From Kwoniella bestiolae CBS 10118 (lineage: Eukaryota > Basidiomycota > Tremellomycetes > Tremellales > Cryptococcaceae), in NCBI RefSeq assembly GCF_000512585.2, contig NC_089245.1, forward strand, positions 620,001 to 684,000: a stretch of 64,000 nt of DNA, written 5' to 3'. Within the stretch, counting starts at the first letter, position 1. Each line of letters starts with the position of its first letter. The position numbers and the translations under genes are program-made. Below are positions 13,109-23,224 of the stretch, in pieces. The notes below the pieces were generated by a model. The model saw only the letters and a list, made by a program, of their open reading frames with translations, made no database searches and was not told where the DNA came from.

Positions 13109-13800
13109 TCAATTGTCCACCGACGAAGCTTCCTCGCCCCCAGCCGGGAGTATGACAATATTGTGCCAATTTGGCCCATAGAATCCCTTGAAGGTGTCTC
13201 CATCCTGAGTCCAGCGACTCTCACCCCTCTCGAGAGATTCATAGTCTACCTTTTGGCTTTCATCGGTACAGCTCTCGTTGTGTACTCGGCAAAAATCTTT
13301 CACTTCAACTTGGGCGTTCGCCCAGAAGCCGGCTCTTGCCAGGATACGTGCCGTCTTGTTCATCTCGCTGCTATTGATGTGTTCCACCGCATCAGACACG
13401 TTCAGATCACCAAGCGCAACCGAGAGCGGTAAGACTTTTTCGGATGGTCATCATTACTAAGAGCGGTATCGACGCTTGCGCAAGCCGCTCTCCAGAGATG
13501 CTTTCGGTCCGGTTTTGAGAGACCGTAAGTCTTTGATAATAATTGTGAGAGCACCTTCTCATCAGGTTCTGAGGGGTCTGTTCTGGCTCGTTCTTCCAGG
13601 ACTTTGGTGAAGGAATTGACATCGTCTCTCAATTTTCGCACTGCGTCATCGACTTTGGATTGCGCATATTGCATTCGGATGTCCTCCCATTTAGCAAATA
13701 AGTCTACATCAATCATTTGTGGATCTCCATATGAGGAGCTGCAATCGGGGTGAGCAGAGCCAAGGGATGGTGAGGTTGTGAAGAAAGTTGTGGAGGGCGT
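13109..13800 (-). pseudogene. Broken paralog of the 14760-15403 orphan gene
   Basis: Translation aligns along its length with the gene at 14760-15403. Shared positions include STT..SPS..SSS near the N-terminus, DDAVRKLRDDV versus EDAAQKFRNFV, PDEKVLSQLL versus PDEQVLKQLL, and SVDTAL versus SVDAAL. After a frame change, VLPLSVALGDLNVSDAVEHI matches VLPF..LDVFDAVENV. Two lesions are visible. The codon at the partner's ATG is ACG (13798-13800). A shift near the run of five A on the coding strand (TTTTT at 13436-13440) moves the reading by one base and leads to TGA at 13402. An ATG at 13716 could still make a 104-aa truncated protein. A sequencing indel could explain the shift but not the ACG. 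Function unknown. Confidence 0.6.
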
Positions 13801-14759
13801 AGTGGCCCTGTGATGGGTCGGGTGCTTTACTTTTTCGATATTCTGATATGGTGGTGATGATCGTGGTTGAGTGACGATGTTGCCGTTATCTCATTCACGA
13901 CAAGAGTCCGTTGAACAGTATATGTATATAGATATACCTTATGGAATGTACCTCCCCGTTCACATCGGACATCAGAGTGACGAAACATACTAACGATAAA
14001 AGGTCTTTCTCTCTAATCCTTTTACGATTGATGTACCCTTTGTGCTCTCAAGAATGACAAAGGGTGTCTCGCTCAACGTAGCCACTGACCTCATCAGACG
14101 TCAGTAGGGTCCGGGGTAAAATGTTCGAAACGACTCATGACAGGTACACGCTATAAACAGCCGGTGTGGTCATCGACAACGTCAGAGCATAAATCCGCCT
14201 GGGATGCACAGTTCCAAAGCTTGTCTCCGATTATTGCATTTCGATTAACACGGTCAAGAAAGCAGGCTTCGTATCAATCTCTTTGAGATTGAGCATGACA
14301 TAAGATGAGCAGCACAAAGATTATTCGTCCCCTGCACTATCTACTCTCTCTTGTCTGACAGAAGTCCATCAGAGAAATTCCAATATACACCCTGATTTCG
14401 AAGAATCAATAACGCGCAGAAAAACATGTATAATTAACAACAGATCTACGTTTCAACCATAAGTCATCTTGCTTATCACCAGAAGGGCAAGACAACGTGG
14501 TGTGGGAGTTCTTCCACAGTTGGTCAAAGACACTGGCGTGCTCGCTAATGCTTCCTGCCTGACTTATCAGAAAAAGTGTAACGCGTGTGAAATCATAGAT
14601 ACCTAACGAGAACGGATGAATAATACTTTGAGCTAGACCAAATACATTGGCTCAATGCCAGAACGTCGCTATCAGGCGATGAATCTACTCCTCTCACAAC
14701 GGAGCTTCCTCGGATCCGTGTACAAACCTTGTAATGTCGAACCAACCGGGTCCGCGGAA
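13801..14759. other. Intergenic, no gene seen
   Basis: About 960 bp between the broken orphan copy and its intact partner. AT-rich runs and short palindromic bits only; no coding frame with an intron pattern and no RNA gene recognised. Confidence 0.5.
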
Positions 14760-15403
14760 CTATTTAAAAATTTCGCTGTCATGTTCGTATGTACTGAGAC
14801 CTCTCGACAGACGATCGTGAAAAGCACTCCCAACCGACGCTTTGTGATCGGATTGGAGGGTCGCCAAAAAGCTCGCCCTCGCCCATGTACATGCCATTCT
14901 ACTCATACTGTTGATATTGACGTTTTCCACGGCGTCAAAGACATCGAGGTTACTGAATGTGGAAGTGATCGGTGATTCTCGTCCAGTCGAGTCCTCGAGC
15001 GAGAAGGCGAACGGTAGTACCCGTTTGGACGGATCATTCGTTCTGAGAGCCGCATCAACGCTTACAGAAGCCGCTTCCCATATGATATCCATGTCGGAAT
15101 CCTCAAGGAAATACATGCCAGAAAGCAGCTGTTTAAGTACTTGTTCGTCGGGCTCTGCAGTACCTTCGGGGTCGATCTTGATCCTCTGTTCACAGATTTG
15201 ATGGTACAGCTCGACGAAATTTCTGAACTTTTGGGCTGCATCCTCTGCTCTGGCTTGGGCTGTTGCGGACTTTCCACTGGCTTCTTCTTCCCCGGAACGG
15301 AGCAGTTCACACCACGCCAGTGTCTTTCGTCGAGGGGCGAGCTTGAACCTGCGGGGACAGAGCTGAAGGATGGCGGTAATGAGACTTGAGTCGTTGAGTC
15401 CAT
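14760..15403 (-). CDS. Orphan protein of 196 aa, intact member of a duplicated pair
   Basis: Exons 15313-15403 and 14760-15259 join across a 53-nt intron (donor GTGTGA, acceptor CAACAG) in phase. The product starts MDSTTQVSLPPSF. After a short Ser/Pro-rich head comes a helical region: AQARAEDAAQKFRNFVELYH, then PDEQVLKQLLSGMYFLED, DIIWEAASVSVDAAL and, near the end, LDVFDAVENVNINSMSRMA. No known domain is recognised. The start is chosen because it is the only ATG that splices into the frame conserved with the 13.1 kb copy. The LxxLL...DxxxIWxAA block faintly resembles repeats in the genes at 17.3 and 19.0 kb. Probably lineage-specific; no function inferred. Confidence 0.6.
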
Positions 15404-16038
15404 CTTGAAGACGTGGAGTCGCGAACGCTTTGCTAGCTTAATGTATGTTACTGGAAGAAAATAAAGTTGTTAGGTTGGTGGTGAATGGTGATCGAGTGGC
15501 GATGTGCTTGCGGTTGAAAAGGAAGTGCGTGACTTCTTCATATATTGCATATGCTGTATATTTCGTCGTCTTAAACCTGACCCTTGTTCATGAAAAGTTC
15601 ATGACAGTGAAACATAATGTGAAAGGTCCGAGATGTCTAGATGCTTCGTGCTGTAGACAATGACACTTCTTCTGACGTCAGGGCTAGCCCGCCAAGCCAC
15701 CCGCTGTGTGGGTACGAGATGGAGAAACGCATCTGTACCCTCTTCACTGCTTGAATTGTACAGAGGTGACTAGCCACAAGCTGTATAGGTATATATGAGC
15801 CATATTCATAGGTGCATGGTTGCTGTTCGGGGCGACTGGAGTTTATCGATCATTGATCGGCGAAGTATGACCGATCCCCGTCCCTCGCCGTCCGCGATGA
15901 TCTGAGGTCATTTTCACCCGTCCTGATATAATGAGTGAATGAGGACATTGGTCAACGAACCCATAAGTGGATATACACATGCATACGTCGACACCTTCGA
16001 TATAATCATACCCTCTTTACCTCAACTAAGCCTCGACC
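15404..16038. other. Divergent intergenic region
   Basis: About 635 bp between the 5' ends of the minus-strand orphan gene and the plus-strand gene at 16039. It probably carries both promoters. TATA-like runs are present (TATATATGAGC near 15790, TATAATG near 15927). No gene seen. Confidence 0.45.
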
Positions 16039-16543
16039 ATGGGCCACCATCCAACGGATAAGCCTATCTCGGCTCCTGTGCCGGACCCCGCGCATCCTCC
16101 AGATTATTCCGGTCCATCAAATCAAGCAACTACAGTCGAACACACCTCATGCGCGACTGAAGAGCCCAGAAATATCACACGACAACCTGATGACCAACCT
16201 AGGATGAGTAAGTGACGGTCCTTTACCTAAGATGCGGTGGTCGCAGTTAAGACGAATGACGTGCCCGGTAGCTTTTACCAACGCCCCGATCGTGGTAGAT
16301 AATGGCAATCTTCCCAACGAAGGGGCGTTTTATTGTTCGATATGTTGGGGATGCAGTGTCATCAACGTAAGTGACAAGCTGTAGTACAAGTGGAAGGAGC
16401 TGAGTGAGCGTCATCTAGTTACCTCGCTGAGCTCCGACGGGCTTGTTGCAAGCCAGATGTACATAGACATGAAGGCTTCTGGTGAAAAGTCAGAGGGAAG
16501 TCGAAGACACTATGAGTGGAAGGAAGGGGCGCGAGATGTATAA
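16039..16543 (+). CDS. Small hypothetical protein with a CxxCxxC segment
   Basis: Exon 1 (16039-16207) starts MGHHPTDKPISAPVPDPAHP and is Pro-rich (PDYSGPSNQ). A 64-nt intron (GTAAGT...CGGTAG) leads in phase to exon 2 (16272-16366), which encodes APIVVDNGNLPNEGAFYCSI and then CWGCSVIN. The three-Cys segment CSICWGC recalls a metal-binding turn, but no partner Cys pair is certain. The next join is uncertain. Acceptor 16408 gives a further open 44 residues ending ASGEKSEGSRRHYEWKEGARDV (total ~132 aa), although its pyrimidine tract is poor. The better-looking acceptor CATCTAG stops after three codons. The gene ends 28 bp before the inverted-repeat element. Function unknown. Confidence 0.4.
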
Positions 16544-16570
16544 AGGATCTTAGGTAGGCCTGTTGTATTA

Positions 16571-16617
16571 TATGGCGGAGAAAGTTTTGCACAAATCGCG
16601 TCTTTGCCACCATAGAG
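16571..16617 (+). repeat. Left terminal inverted repeat of the MITE-like element
   Basis: 47 bp starting TATGGCGGAGAAAG and ending CCACCATAGAG. It pairs with 16989-17035 with three mismatches. Confidence 0.8.
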
Positions 16618-16988
16618 GTCCATCTTGGGTGGGTCAGATCAAGCTTTCATGGTATGTCAAGCATGCATGCAACTCACATATTTCGATGCTCAGACACCTG
16701 AGGTACTTGTTCAGTCATTCTGAGATGATTCGCATTTGCTCCAGTCAAGGTGCAGTGTGAAATTCATACATCAAAGGTAGGACAACCATAAAAACCAGTG
16801 TTTCCGCAACAAAGTGAAAGTGGCAGCGCTTAATAAACCCTGTGCATCCATATCATTTCGCATGCATGCATCTTGGAGCTGGCAAACCGCTGACAGACTG
16901 ATATTCAGGTGTTTTGGCATAAGTCTACCTGCCAAGCTCATTGCTTTTGATATGTAATGTAGTCCACAATAATGGCACCAAAAGGAGT

Positions 16989-17035
16989 CTCTATGGTGGC
17001 AGAAACGCGATTTGTGCAGAACTTTCTCCGCCATA
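16989..17035 (-). repeat. Right terminal inverted repeat of the MITE-like element
   Basis: Reverse complement of the left arm. Differences lie at arm positions 17, 32 and 34 counted from the outer end. Confidence 0.8.
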
Positions 17036-17273
17036 CAATATCATATCGCAGTGCGACTTTGTGAATCTTCCTTTTGTGACGTGTTCTGGCTTCGTGATAC
17101 GAAAAGGAAAGCGTTGTTTATGTTATTTGAGGCTCGTAATTCGAAAAATGGACAGCCATAAGAGGAGCGTCTACTCTTTCAGAACATCGAGCAGGTACTG
17201 ACTTTCTCCAGACTCATCGACATCTCTCCACCATATTATACAGTACTCCTGTCATCCTGAGATTGCTGACAGA

Positions 17274-18338
17274 ATGCCACATCCTTTCAGGCAGTATATC
17301 AAGGAATATTCGGGCAGTAATGTCCACGCGAAGAGATTGAACGATATCAACGATACCATTATTACCCTATTAGAGCATCACTCACCCGAAGGTGAGCTTT
17401 CCCACAGGAATCGGATATTAGCAGACAATCAGGGCAGTATGGGAGACAGACTCTTCGGACAGCTAGTTGACAATATACATTCAGGCGAAGGAGGGACGGA
17501 TGAAATTGAGATAGCACAGAAATGGTTCGCGCTCAATGCCATTCGAAGTACTGCGAGCGTGAGTTACACACATGTTTTATCACTTGGAACATTATCACCT
17601 CGCATCAAACTAAAAGAGGTTTGGAGATCGAGCTTATTTCGTCGCTTTTAGCAAGATCCCAGATTCAGATACAGAGGTCCCATTGAATTCATATCTCAAC
17701 TTCAAGGTGTCACTTGGAAACTGAGGGATCATCTCTGCGAACAAAGACAGTACGAGCTCAATGGCATTCCCAATCAAAAGGCGAAAAGAGTCTTGAACTC
17801 GTCCCGCCTGGAGACGTTGGAAAAAGGCAATGAGCTGTACAGGAGACTAAACATCGGATCCTTGAGTCCCGAGGAATCAAAGATCGCTAGAGAATGGCAT
17901 TTTGCAGCTCCCTTTACATGTACTGTGGCGAGCGAGCACGAAAAGAACATCCCCTCGCGGAAGGCTCTCAGCAATGCTACTGCAGAGCTCAACCAGCTAG
18001 TCAGAGACACTTTAGCATGGGATCCATCCCCTGTGCTCTCTTCAACGCATGGACGGGTAGATTCAAAGAAACAAGTCGGCAAGGAGTTATTATCTATCGG
18101 CGATTGTTTGTATGCGCAAGTCGGCAAGGAGATGATCCAGAATGAGAATGGGGAGTCTTGGGACCGATGGCCGAGTCTTGAATCCAGGTACAAATGGGTT
18201 GAGGCTTCGAGCAGATGGAAAACATGCGTGGCAGCATTCGAAAGATCAATGTCTCAGACGATACGGCTTCAGCTCGAAGAACAGTGCCAACGATCACCTT
18301 GCATCCCGTCTCTGGGGACTGAGTGTCCTGTTAGTTGA
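17274..18338 (+). CDS. Orphan helical protein of 323 aa with three internal repeats
   Basis: Exons 17274-17558 and 17652-18338 join in phase across a 93-nt intron (GTGAGT...CTTTTAG). The product starts MPHPFRQYIKEYSGS. No known domain is recognised. Three stretches share a pattern G[DN]xL[FY]xxL/V, a spacer, acidic residues and then a Trp: MGDRLFGQLVDN..DEIEIAQKW (~17437-17530), KGNELYRRLNIGSLSPEES then IAREW (~17822-17900), and IGDCLYAQVGKEM..YKWVEASSRW (~18099-18220). The product ends CPVS. A possible extra 5' exon from ATG 17148 (MDSHKRSVYSFRTSS, donor GTACTG at 17196) would splice in frame to either of two acceptors, so the N-terminus is open to doubt. The neighbour at 18960 has a similar motif. 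Function unknown. Confidence 0.65.
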
Positions 18339-18959
18339 TCGACATCGAAATGATGAATATAGCTAGATAGTATGATGCTAGTACTGTAGCAAGCATTGCG
18401 TTCCTTTACGTTGAGCGCAGATTGTGTCAAGCTTTAACCGATCCGAATCGACTGATGCACAGTGCATTCATAAATTTGGAAGTTGGCGATAATTTACGAA
18501 GACGCCTGACGCGATGTTCAGACTTTTACCTCCTTTGTTCTTGCGGGTGGCGCCCTCATGAAATCAAGATGAAGTCAAAGACAGAACTTGGAGACTATGA
18601 CAAGGGAACAGCGACTTTATCAGAGCGAGCTATGACATGCCTGTTATAGGTAACGCACAGCTTTCGACCTCCTTTTGACCGAGGTGTTACTCTTTGTCAT
18701 TCCAGACTTTCGCTGAGTGCCAATTCTCCTTGAACATTCACTCTCACGAAGTCTTTTGTTGCTCGATCCTTTCTCATTTTTTCCTAAAACAGCAGATTCT
18801 GGGTGGTCAGGGAGCTTTTGGTGTGACTGCAACTCAGTACAATATGATACAAGCGACGCCGTTTTTCTTTTTCAATCGTTTTTCGCCATCCTAATCACAC
18901 AATCTCACTACAGGATTGTCGTAGGGAATTGACTTAAACAATCAACCAGTCGAAACACC
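18339..18959. other. Intergenic, no gene seen
   Basis: About 620 bp between two plus-strand orphan genes. It contains a pyrimidine-rich stretch (18760-18890) that may belong to the promoter of the downstream gene. No frame with supporting structure. Confidence 0.45.
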
Positions 18960-19662
18960 ATGGAAGCGTCCAACGAATCAGAGCAACCTGATGACAAAGA
19001 GGGGGTCTGGGAGTCATGCGCAAGTGGCGATGAAAGTGACTACGACAAACTGCGAACACGCTCAGCCGCTATATCACGTAGGCCTCGTTTGAGCACCCGA
19101 CGACGTGACGAGAGACGGCGTCGCTATCTCACTGCTGATGAAGCGGCCCCGAGAAATTATTCAGCACCTGAATTACCTCCTGTCTCTCTCCAAGAGAGAA
19201 AGAAACTCGAAACAGAACCTGAATGAGTCATTAGAGGAGATGAGCACGATGATCTCAAATATCGAGACGAAATCCTTTGTGAATCCGACTTTTGACGATT
19301 TGTCCGAAGACCAACGCAAGCGGTATTGCGAATTGAGAAGCATCGGAGAATCGGCCCTTGTAAAGATATGTGCTATTGAATCACCTCTGACTGCTCAACA
19401 AGAGGAATTGAAGCTCTGTTGGGAAACGATTACTGGGCAGATGAACCCTAGAGAATCCTTGTCGAGAGGGGTCGCTGCGCAGGACGGGGCTTCATCTCAC
19501 ACTGAGAGCGAAGGGACTGAGGCTACATATGATTTCATAGATGTGGGTGAAGGTACAGTCCCGAAAAGAGTCCATGGAGTGGCTAGAGCGCATGGACGGG
19601 TACCTGCAAAGACATGGATATCAGATTCGTGCTCTCCATCGTTGACCGGGAAGGGACTTTGA
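18960..19662 (+). CDS. Orphan Glu-rich protein; exon join uncertain
   Basis: ATG 18960 opens MEASNESEQPDDKEGVWESC and a basic stretch (RLSTRRRDERRRR), then hits a stop at 19224. A second frame encodes NLNESLEEMSTMISNIETKS, DDLSEDQRKRYCELRSIGES, ALVKICAIESPL and LKLCWETITGQM, and ends at 19662 after a hydrophilic tail (TEATYDFIDVGEG). A 157-nt intron 19078-19234 (donor GTAGGC, acceptor CATTAG) joins the two in phase and gives 181 aa. Other joins are possible, and a frameshift cannot be excluded. The IGESALVKI..EEL..W pattern resembles the repeats of the 17.3 kb gene. No known domain. Confidence 0.45.
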
Positions 19663-20907
19663 GGAGGACAGGTCTTGAACAGCGAATCGAATGGGCTACA
19701 GTTTGGGACCGGAGTAGTGATCTTAGAGGAGTGTATCATGGAAGTAGATACAACATCAGAGGAAACCTATTTCATAGCTTCATTGTACAGCCACATGTCC
19801 ATGGTGAATGCCATAGAAATCGATCTGTGGATCTGATCTATGAAACTTCTCTTACGCTGCACCTTTTGACTCGTTGTTCGAGACTATCTGCCTGTTGATA
19901 TATGTCGGCTCTTGTTGACCATAGAAGATCGGTGCTTCGTTTTTCTGGCAGGATCTGATGTCGTTGCCTCAGAAGACAAAAGTGATCAGACTGTCATATC
20001 AAGCGGGATGTCAGAATCTTTATGAAAACCTTAACTTTCTGGCTGGGAAACCAGAAACTGTGTGACGCGGCCGTAACCACGGACAAAATTCAGGGTAATT
20101 TACACGTTACACGATAGCCCTGATTACGAATCAGGTAACTGAATTGTCCTGTTCGGGTTTTCTGATTGCTTTCCTGCAGCGCATCACAGCATGTATTGTA
20201 CATTTTCCTCCATCGTATCATGCATGTTAATCTTGCCAAGCTGACCATCTGGACTCGAGGGAGAAGGCTGTGTCATGTTAGCGAACAAAGGCTTGGACTG
20301 TCCGGTTTCGCTAGAAGAAAGCCGATGTCAAAGTCATTACAGTATGGGTTGTTGGGAGAATCTCACCCTGAGATGGGCAACAATAAAATTCTCCTTGATT
20401 GCCTTCACTTTCACGACAGATCCGTTCGTATTAGCCAAGATCCCCCTTCGAGGTGTTGACTTAGCTCGAGGGATGAGAAATGGGTCATGGGACCAAAATC
20501 AACCAACCAATCCTTTTGCTTAGAAAGGATATTAGTGCTTACAGAATCTTGATGCGATTGGTTCCGATGCCTACCTCCACGGCCGCGACAACAAGCGGCA
20601 ACGCTCCTTGCTCCTTTCAGCGGGGTTGATTGACCTGGTGGGGAACCAAGCTGGGAGACGAATCTAGCAACGACTAGTGGGCTCCATAGACCAAACTACC
20701 CTTTAGGTCGATGCATTGTAATGGTTGGACCACCAATCGTATTTTTAGAATAGATCGTTGATGTAGTGTAAATGTCTTCTTCTCCTTTCTTCTTCAACTT
20801 TCATAACACATCCATAAATATCACTGATACCCGAACGCACATCAATCTCATAGTCAGATTACGATAACCCCAGCTAAATAAATCAAACCAACGAGCCAAA
20901 CTCAAAG
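19663..20907. other. 1.2 kb intergenic, no convincing gene
   Basis: Several frames of 80-97 codons overlap at 19614-19898 and 20166-20523 without intron-supported continuity or recognisable domains. The right end is the promoter of the 99-aa gene. No RNA gene recognised. Confidence 0.45.
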
Positions 20908-21542
20908 ATGCTTGTCAAATACCCCGTTCACGTAAGTCCGAACGTAATTACCTTACCTAGATACTGCAGCGGTATATCACTATACGCATCATCGAGCTAA
21001 TAGGTGCAATCATACTCAAACAGTTCATCGCTGCTACCAGGGATCAAAACGTCACCGAACCAGAGTTCGAAGTTACCATTGACGTTGATGCCGATCAAAA
21101 GCTCGAGAAGGCTTTTGACACTGTAGTTAAGAAGCTTCATCCTGAGGATTCGGAGAAACACAAGTACACGTATGTACTGGCTATTTTCTTCTTCTTAATC
21201 GTGCTCCAACCCCTATGTCCGGAGTGTGTAGCTATCGTCCTACTCGTTCTCGTCTCGGCTTCTTGTCGTAGGGCATGCCGTTTGATGCCGAGCTGACACA
21301 TATTTTACAGTTTCCTCCTCCAATCCCCCAACTTCCCTCCTATCGTCATCAACGGTAAATCCGTGAGTACATTGTCTCCTTTGGTTCTGAACTTCCTCGG
21401 TCCATTACAAGTCATCGATACTGGTCTATTCAGTCACAAGCTGATTCGGGATTCATCTCTGTAGAAACCCTCCGACTTCCCCAACTTCTCCAGGGACTGG
21501 AAGATTATCGTCATTTCCGCCAAGGCGAAGGCTGCTCAATAA
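20908..21542 (+). CDS. Small 99-aa protein, divergent first member of the tandem array
   Basis: Four exons (20908-20931, 21024-21169, 21311-21362, 21465-21542) give 99 aa starting MLVKYPVHFIAATRDQN. Strand-like and helix-like segments alternate: EFEVTIDVDADQ, KLEKAFDTVVKKLHPED, KYTFLLQSPNFPPIVINGKS and DWKIIVISAKAKAAQ. The intron phases 0, 2, 0 and exon sizes match those of the next genes. The exon 2/3 border precedes a Phe in a strand (YT|FLL) and the exon 3/4 border follows a Gly-containing turn, as in the others. Sequence identity to them is low. A ubiquitin-like fold is an inference from segment order only; no known family was recognised. Confidence 0.75.
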
Positions 21543-22010
21543 ATCGATTGAACGGCAATGAGGAACACTGGGAGGATGGGGGATGCATAAGATGAATTTG
21601 TTTATAATTGTGCAACATGCATAAATGGTGATGTCAAATCGAAATCCTGCGATATCGCACACTGCTCTTGCATTAACGCTCAAAACGATTGGCTAATCTA
21701 CTCTTTCTGTGGCTTTGATACCCAGAAGACCCGTAGTCCAGACACGGCAGACTCGGTACAGCCAATCATCAGATCTAACGACCTGTCATGCGACGACTCC
21801 AATCCTCCCCGCCATCACCGTGCTCCCTTACCCAGCAAATACATACATGCTGTCTCTGAGACATCCTTTACACTGCCTCTCTCGTATGATCATACGCACA
21901 CAATCAGATCTGTACTTCAACTGACAAACACCTCATTTGCTTCTGACCGACTCACCGTGAGATTAGCGTGTGATTACATGATCCACAGGTGATAGATACG
22001 ATGCGTAAAA
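21543..22010. other. Spacer before array member 2
   Basis: Terminator side of the 99-aa gene and upstream region of the 96-aa gene; nothing else seen. Confidence 0.4.
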
Positions 22011-22020
22011 GGTATATAAA
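22011..22020 (+). promoter_or_regulatory. TATA box of array member 2
   Basis: GGTATATAAA followed by GCTG, about 120 bp before the ATG at 22135. Nearly the same block (GGTATATAA then GCTG) precedes array member 4 at 24242. Confidence 0.6.
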
Positions 22021-22134
22021 GCTGGCTGTATAGGATTGATCCCCCTTGATCTTCCCCGTTCATCCCTTGTTCCCCCTCACACTTATCTTCCCCTACTTTT
22101 CCAAGCTCACGCACACGTATCAATCACATCGATA

Positions 22135-22668
22135 ATGTCAGGCTGCGTTGATGGACCCACTTTCGTCGAGCAAGTCCGACTTATCGTACGTTCATCAGCG
22201 AACCCTTGCATCTTACGTTTTCACCCTGATAAGTTGGTTCAGAACATGAGCACTGACTGATCTTTCCTTTTCCAGTTCGTTGACAAGACCCAAAACCCCA
22301 CTCACAAAGTCTGGGAAGGCTGCATCTCAGCATATGGCCAGCTCAGCGGGATCTTCCAAAGATGGGTAGATGAGAATCACCCAGGCAGTCCTGTGGGACA
22401 ATATTCGTGAGTCCCCCCTCATTCTAGTACAAATCCTAAAGCAATACTGTAAGCTGAACGATGGGAATCTTTCCGTGTGTGGACAGATTCACGCTTGATA
22501 GTTTGCAAGGTCAACCTTTGAGCGGTGATGAGGTGTGTGAACCCCTTTTTCTATCATCGGCGTTGTGGTCATGTGTCGAGTCATGCTGATCATACGGATT
22601 GTCAGACCTGTAAGGAACTTGATGTTCATTCGGGGAGAAAGATCTTCGCGATCGTTTGGCTCGGCTAG
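22135..22668 (+). CDS. Tandem-array small protein, member 2 (96 aa)
   Basis: Exons 22135-22185, 22276-22406, 22487-22532 and 22606-22668, intron phases 0, 2, 0. The product starts MSGCVDGPTFVEQVRLIF and contains HKVWEGCISAYGQLSGIFQ, RWVDENHPG and YSFTLDSLQGQPLSGDE, then TCKELDVHSGRKIFAIVWLG. Features shared with members 3-5 are an MSxC start, E[QE]V, W..C[IL]S, L..[IL]F..W, the turn L[ST]G[DE]E and [DE]L.[VIL]H. The order strand, strand, helix, strand, GDE turn, strand resembles ubiquitin/SUMO-like proteins (compare FDG...DEET in SUMO), but there is no C-terminal GG. Function unknown; likely cytosolic, as no signal or membrane segment is seen. Confidence 0.8.
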
Positions 22669-23224
22669 ATCACCAGTCGGATTGTAACTCACGTCGACTT
22701 CCTAGGATGAGAGTGGCTCAGATAGTGGTATGGCGAAGATTTGGATGTTGTAGATTACTGAAAGATGCAAGCTCTCTACGTGGAAATAGCAGTACAATCC
22801 AACAAAGCAATCATGTGCCTTCCATCGGGGTCTGTCCTTCGAGAGTAACTCAATAGGCGATTTTCGATCAAGCTTGTCAACCATGGGTCACTGCCTTTCG
22901 ATATGTGTATTACTGATTGATGATCAAGCATCACTCGATTCCCACCCACAGATACGCCGATCTGCCTCACTACATTCCTCGAGTTAGAGCACATTCATCA
23001 ACCAGCTGACCTGGAGTGAATCTTCCGTCTCACCGTATGACCGATTAATCAAGTGATCTATCTAGCTTATGGACACTTTGGACTGACCATAGTATGTCAT
23101 CTTTCATGTATATATACCTGACAGTCTTGGCAGAACAAGAGCACGTAGTCATCTCATTTTTCACTCTCCCAAGTTCTCACCAAATTACAGATAGCTGGCT
23201 TATACCATATTCGAACTTTCAACC
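22669..23224. other. Spacer between array members 2 and 3
   Basis: Holds a TATA-like run (TATATATAC, ~23109) about 115 bp before the next ATG. No gene seen. Confidence 0.4.

Larger units (their letters stand above)
16571..17035. mobile_element. MITE-like element, 47-bp terminal inverted repeats, TA flanks
   Basis: The 47 bp at 16571-16617 recur inverted at 16989-17035 with 44 of 47 positions identical (counted by eye). Both ends begin TATGGCGGAGAAAG, so the element is bounded by TA on each side, consistent with the TA target duplication of Tc1/mariner-type elements. The 465-bp interior has no transposase-sized frame. Weaker inverted similarity continues inward (ACACCTGA and GCATGCATG on both arms). 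This fits a short non-autonomous DNA transposon. It lies between the Cys-containing small gene and the 323-aa helical gene. Confidence 0.75.

Noticed and set aside
13402..13716. Intact 104-aa gene at the broken orphan copy
   Set aside because: The alignment with the 14.8 kb paralog continues in another frame, so this stop is best read as the result of a frameshift, although the truncated protein could still be made.
20166..20523. Overlapping frames of 82-97 codons
   Set aside because: No splice pattern, domain or codon consistency supports a gene.
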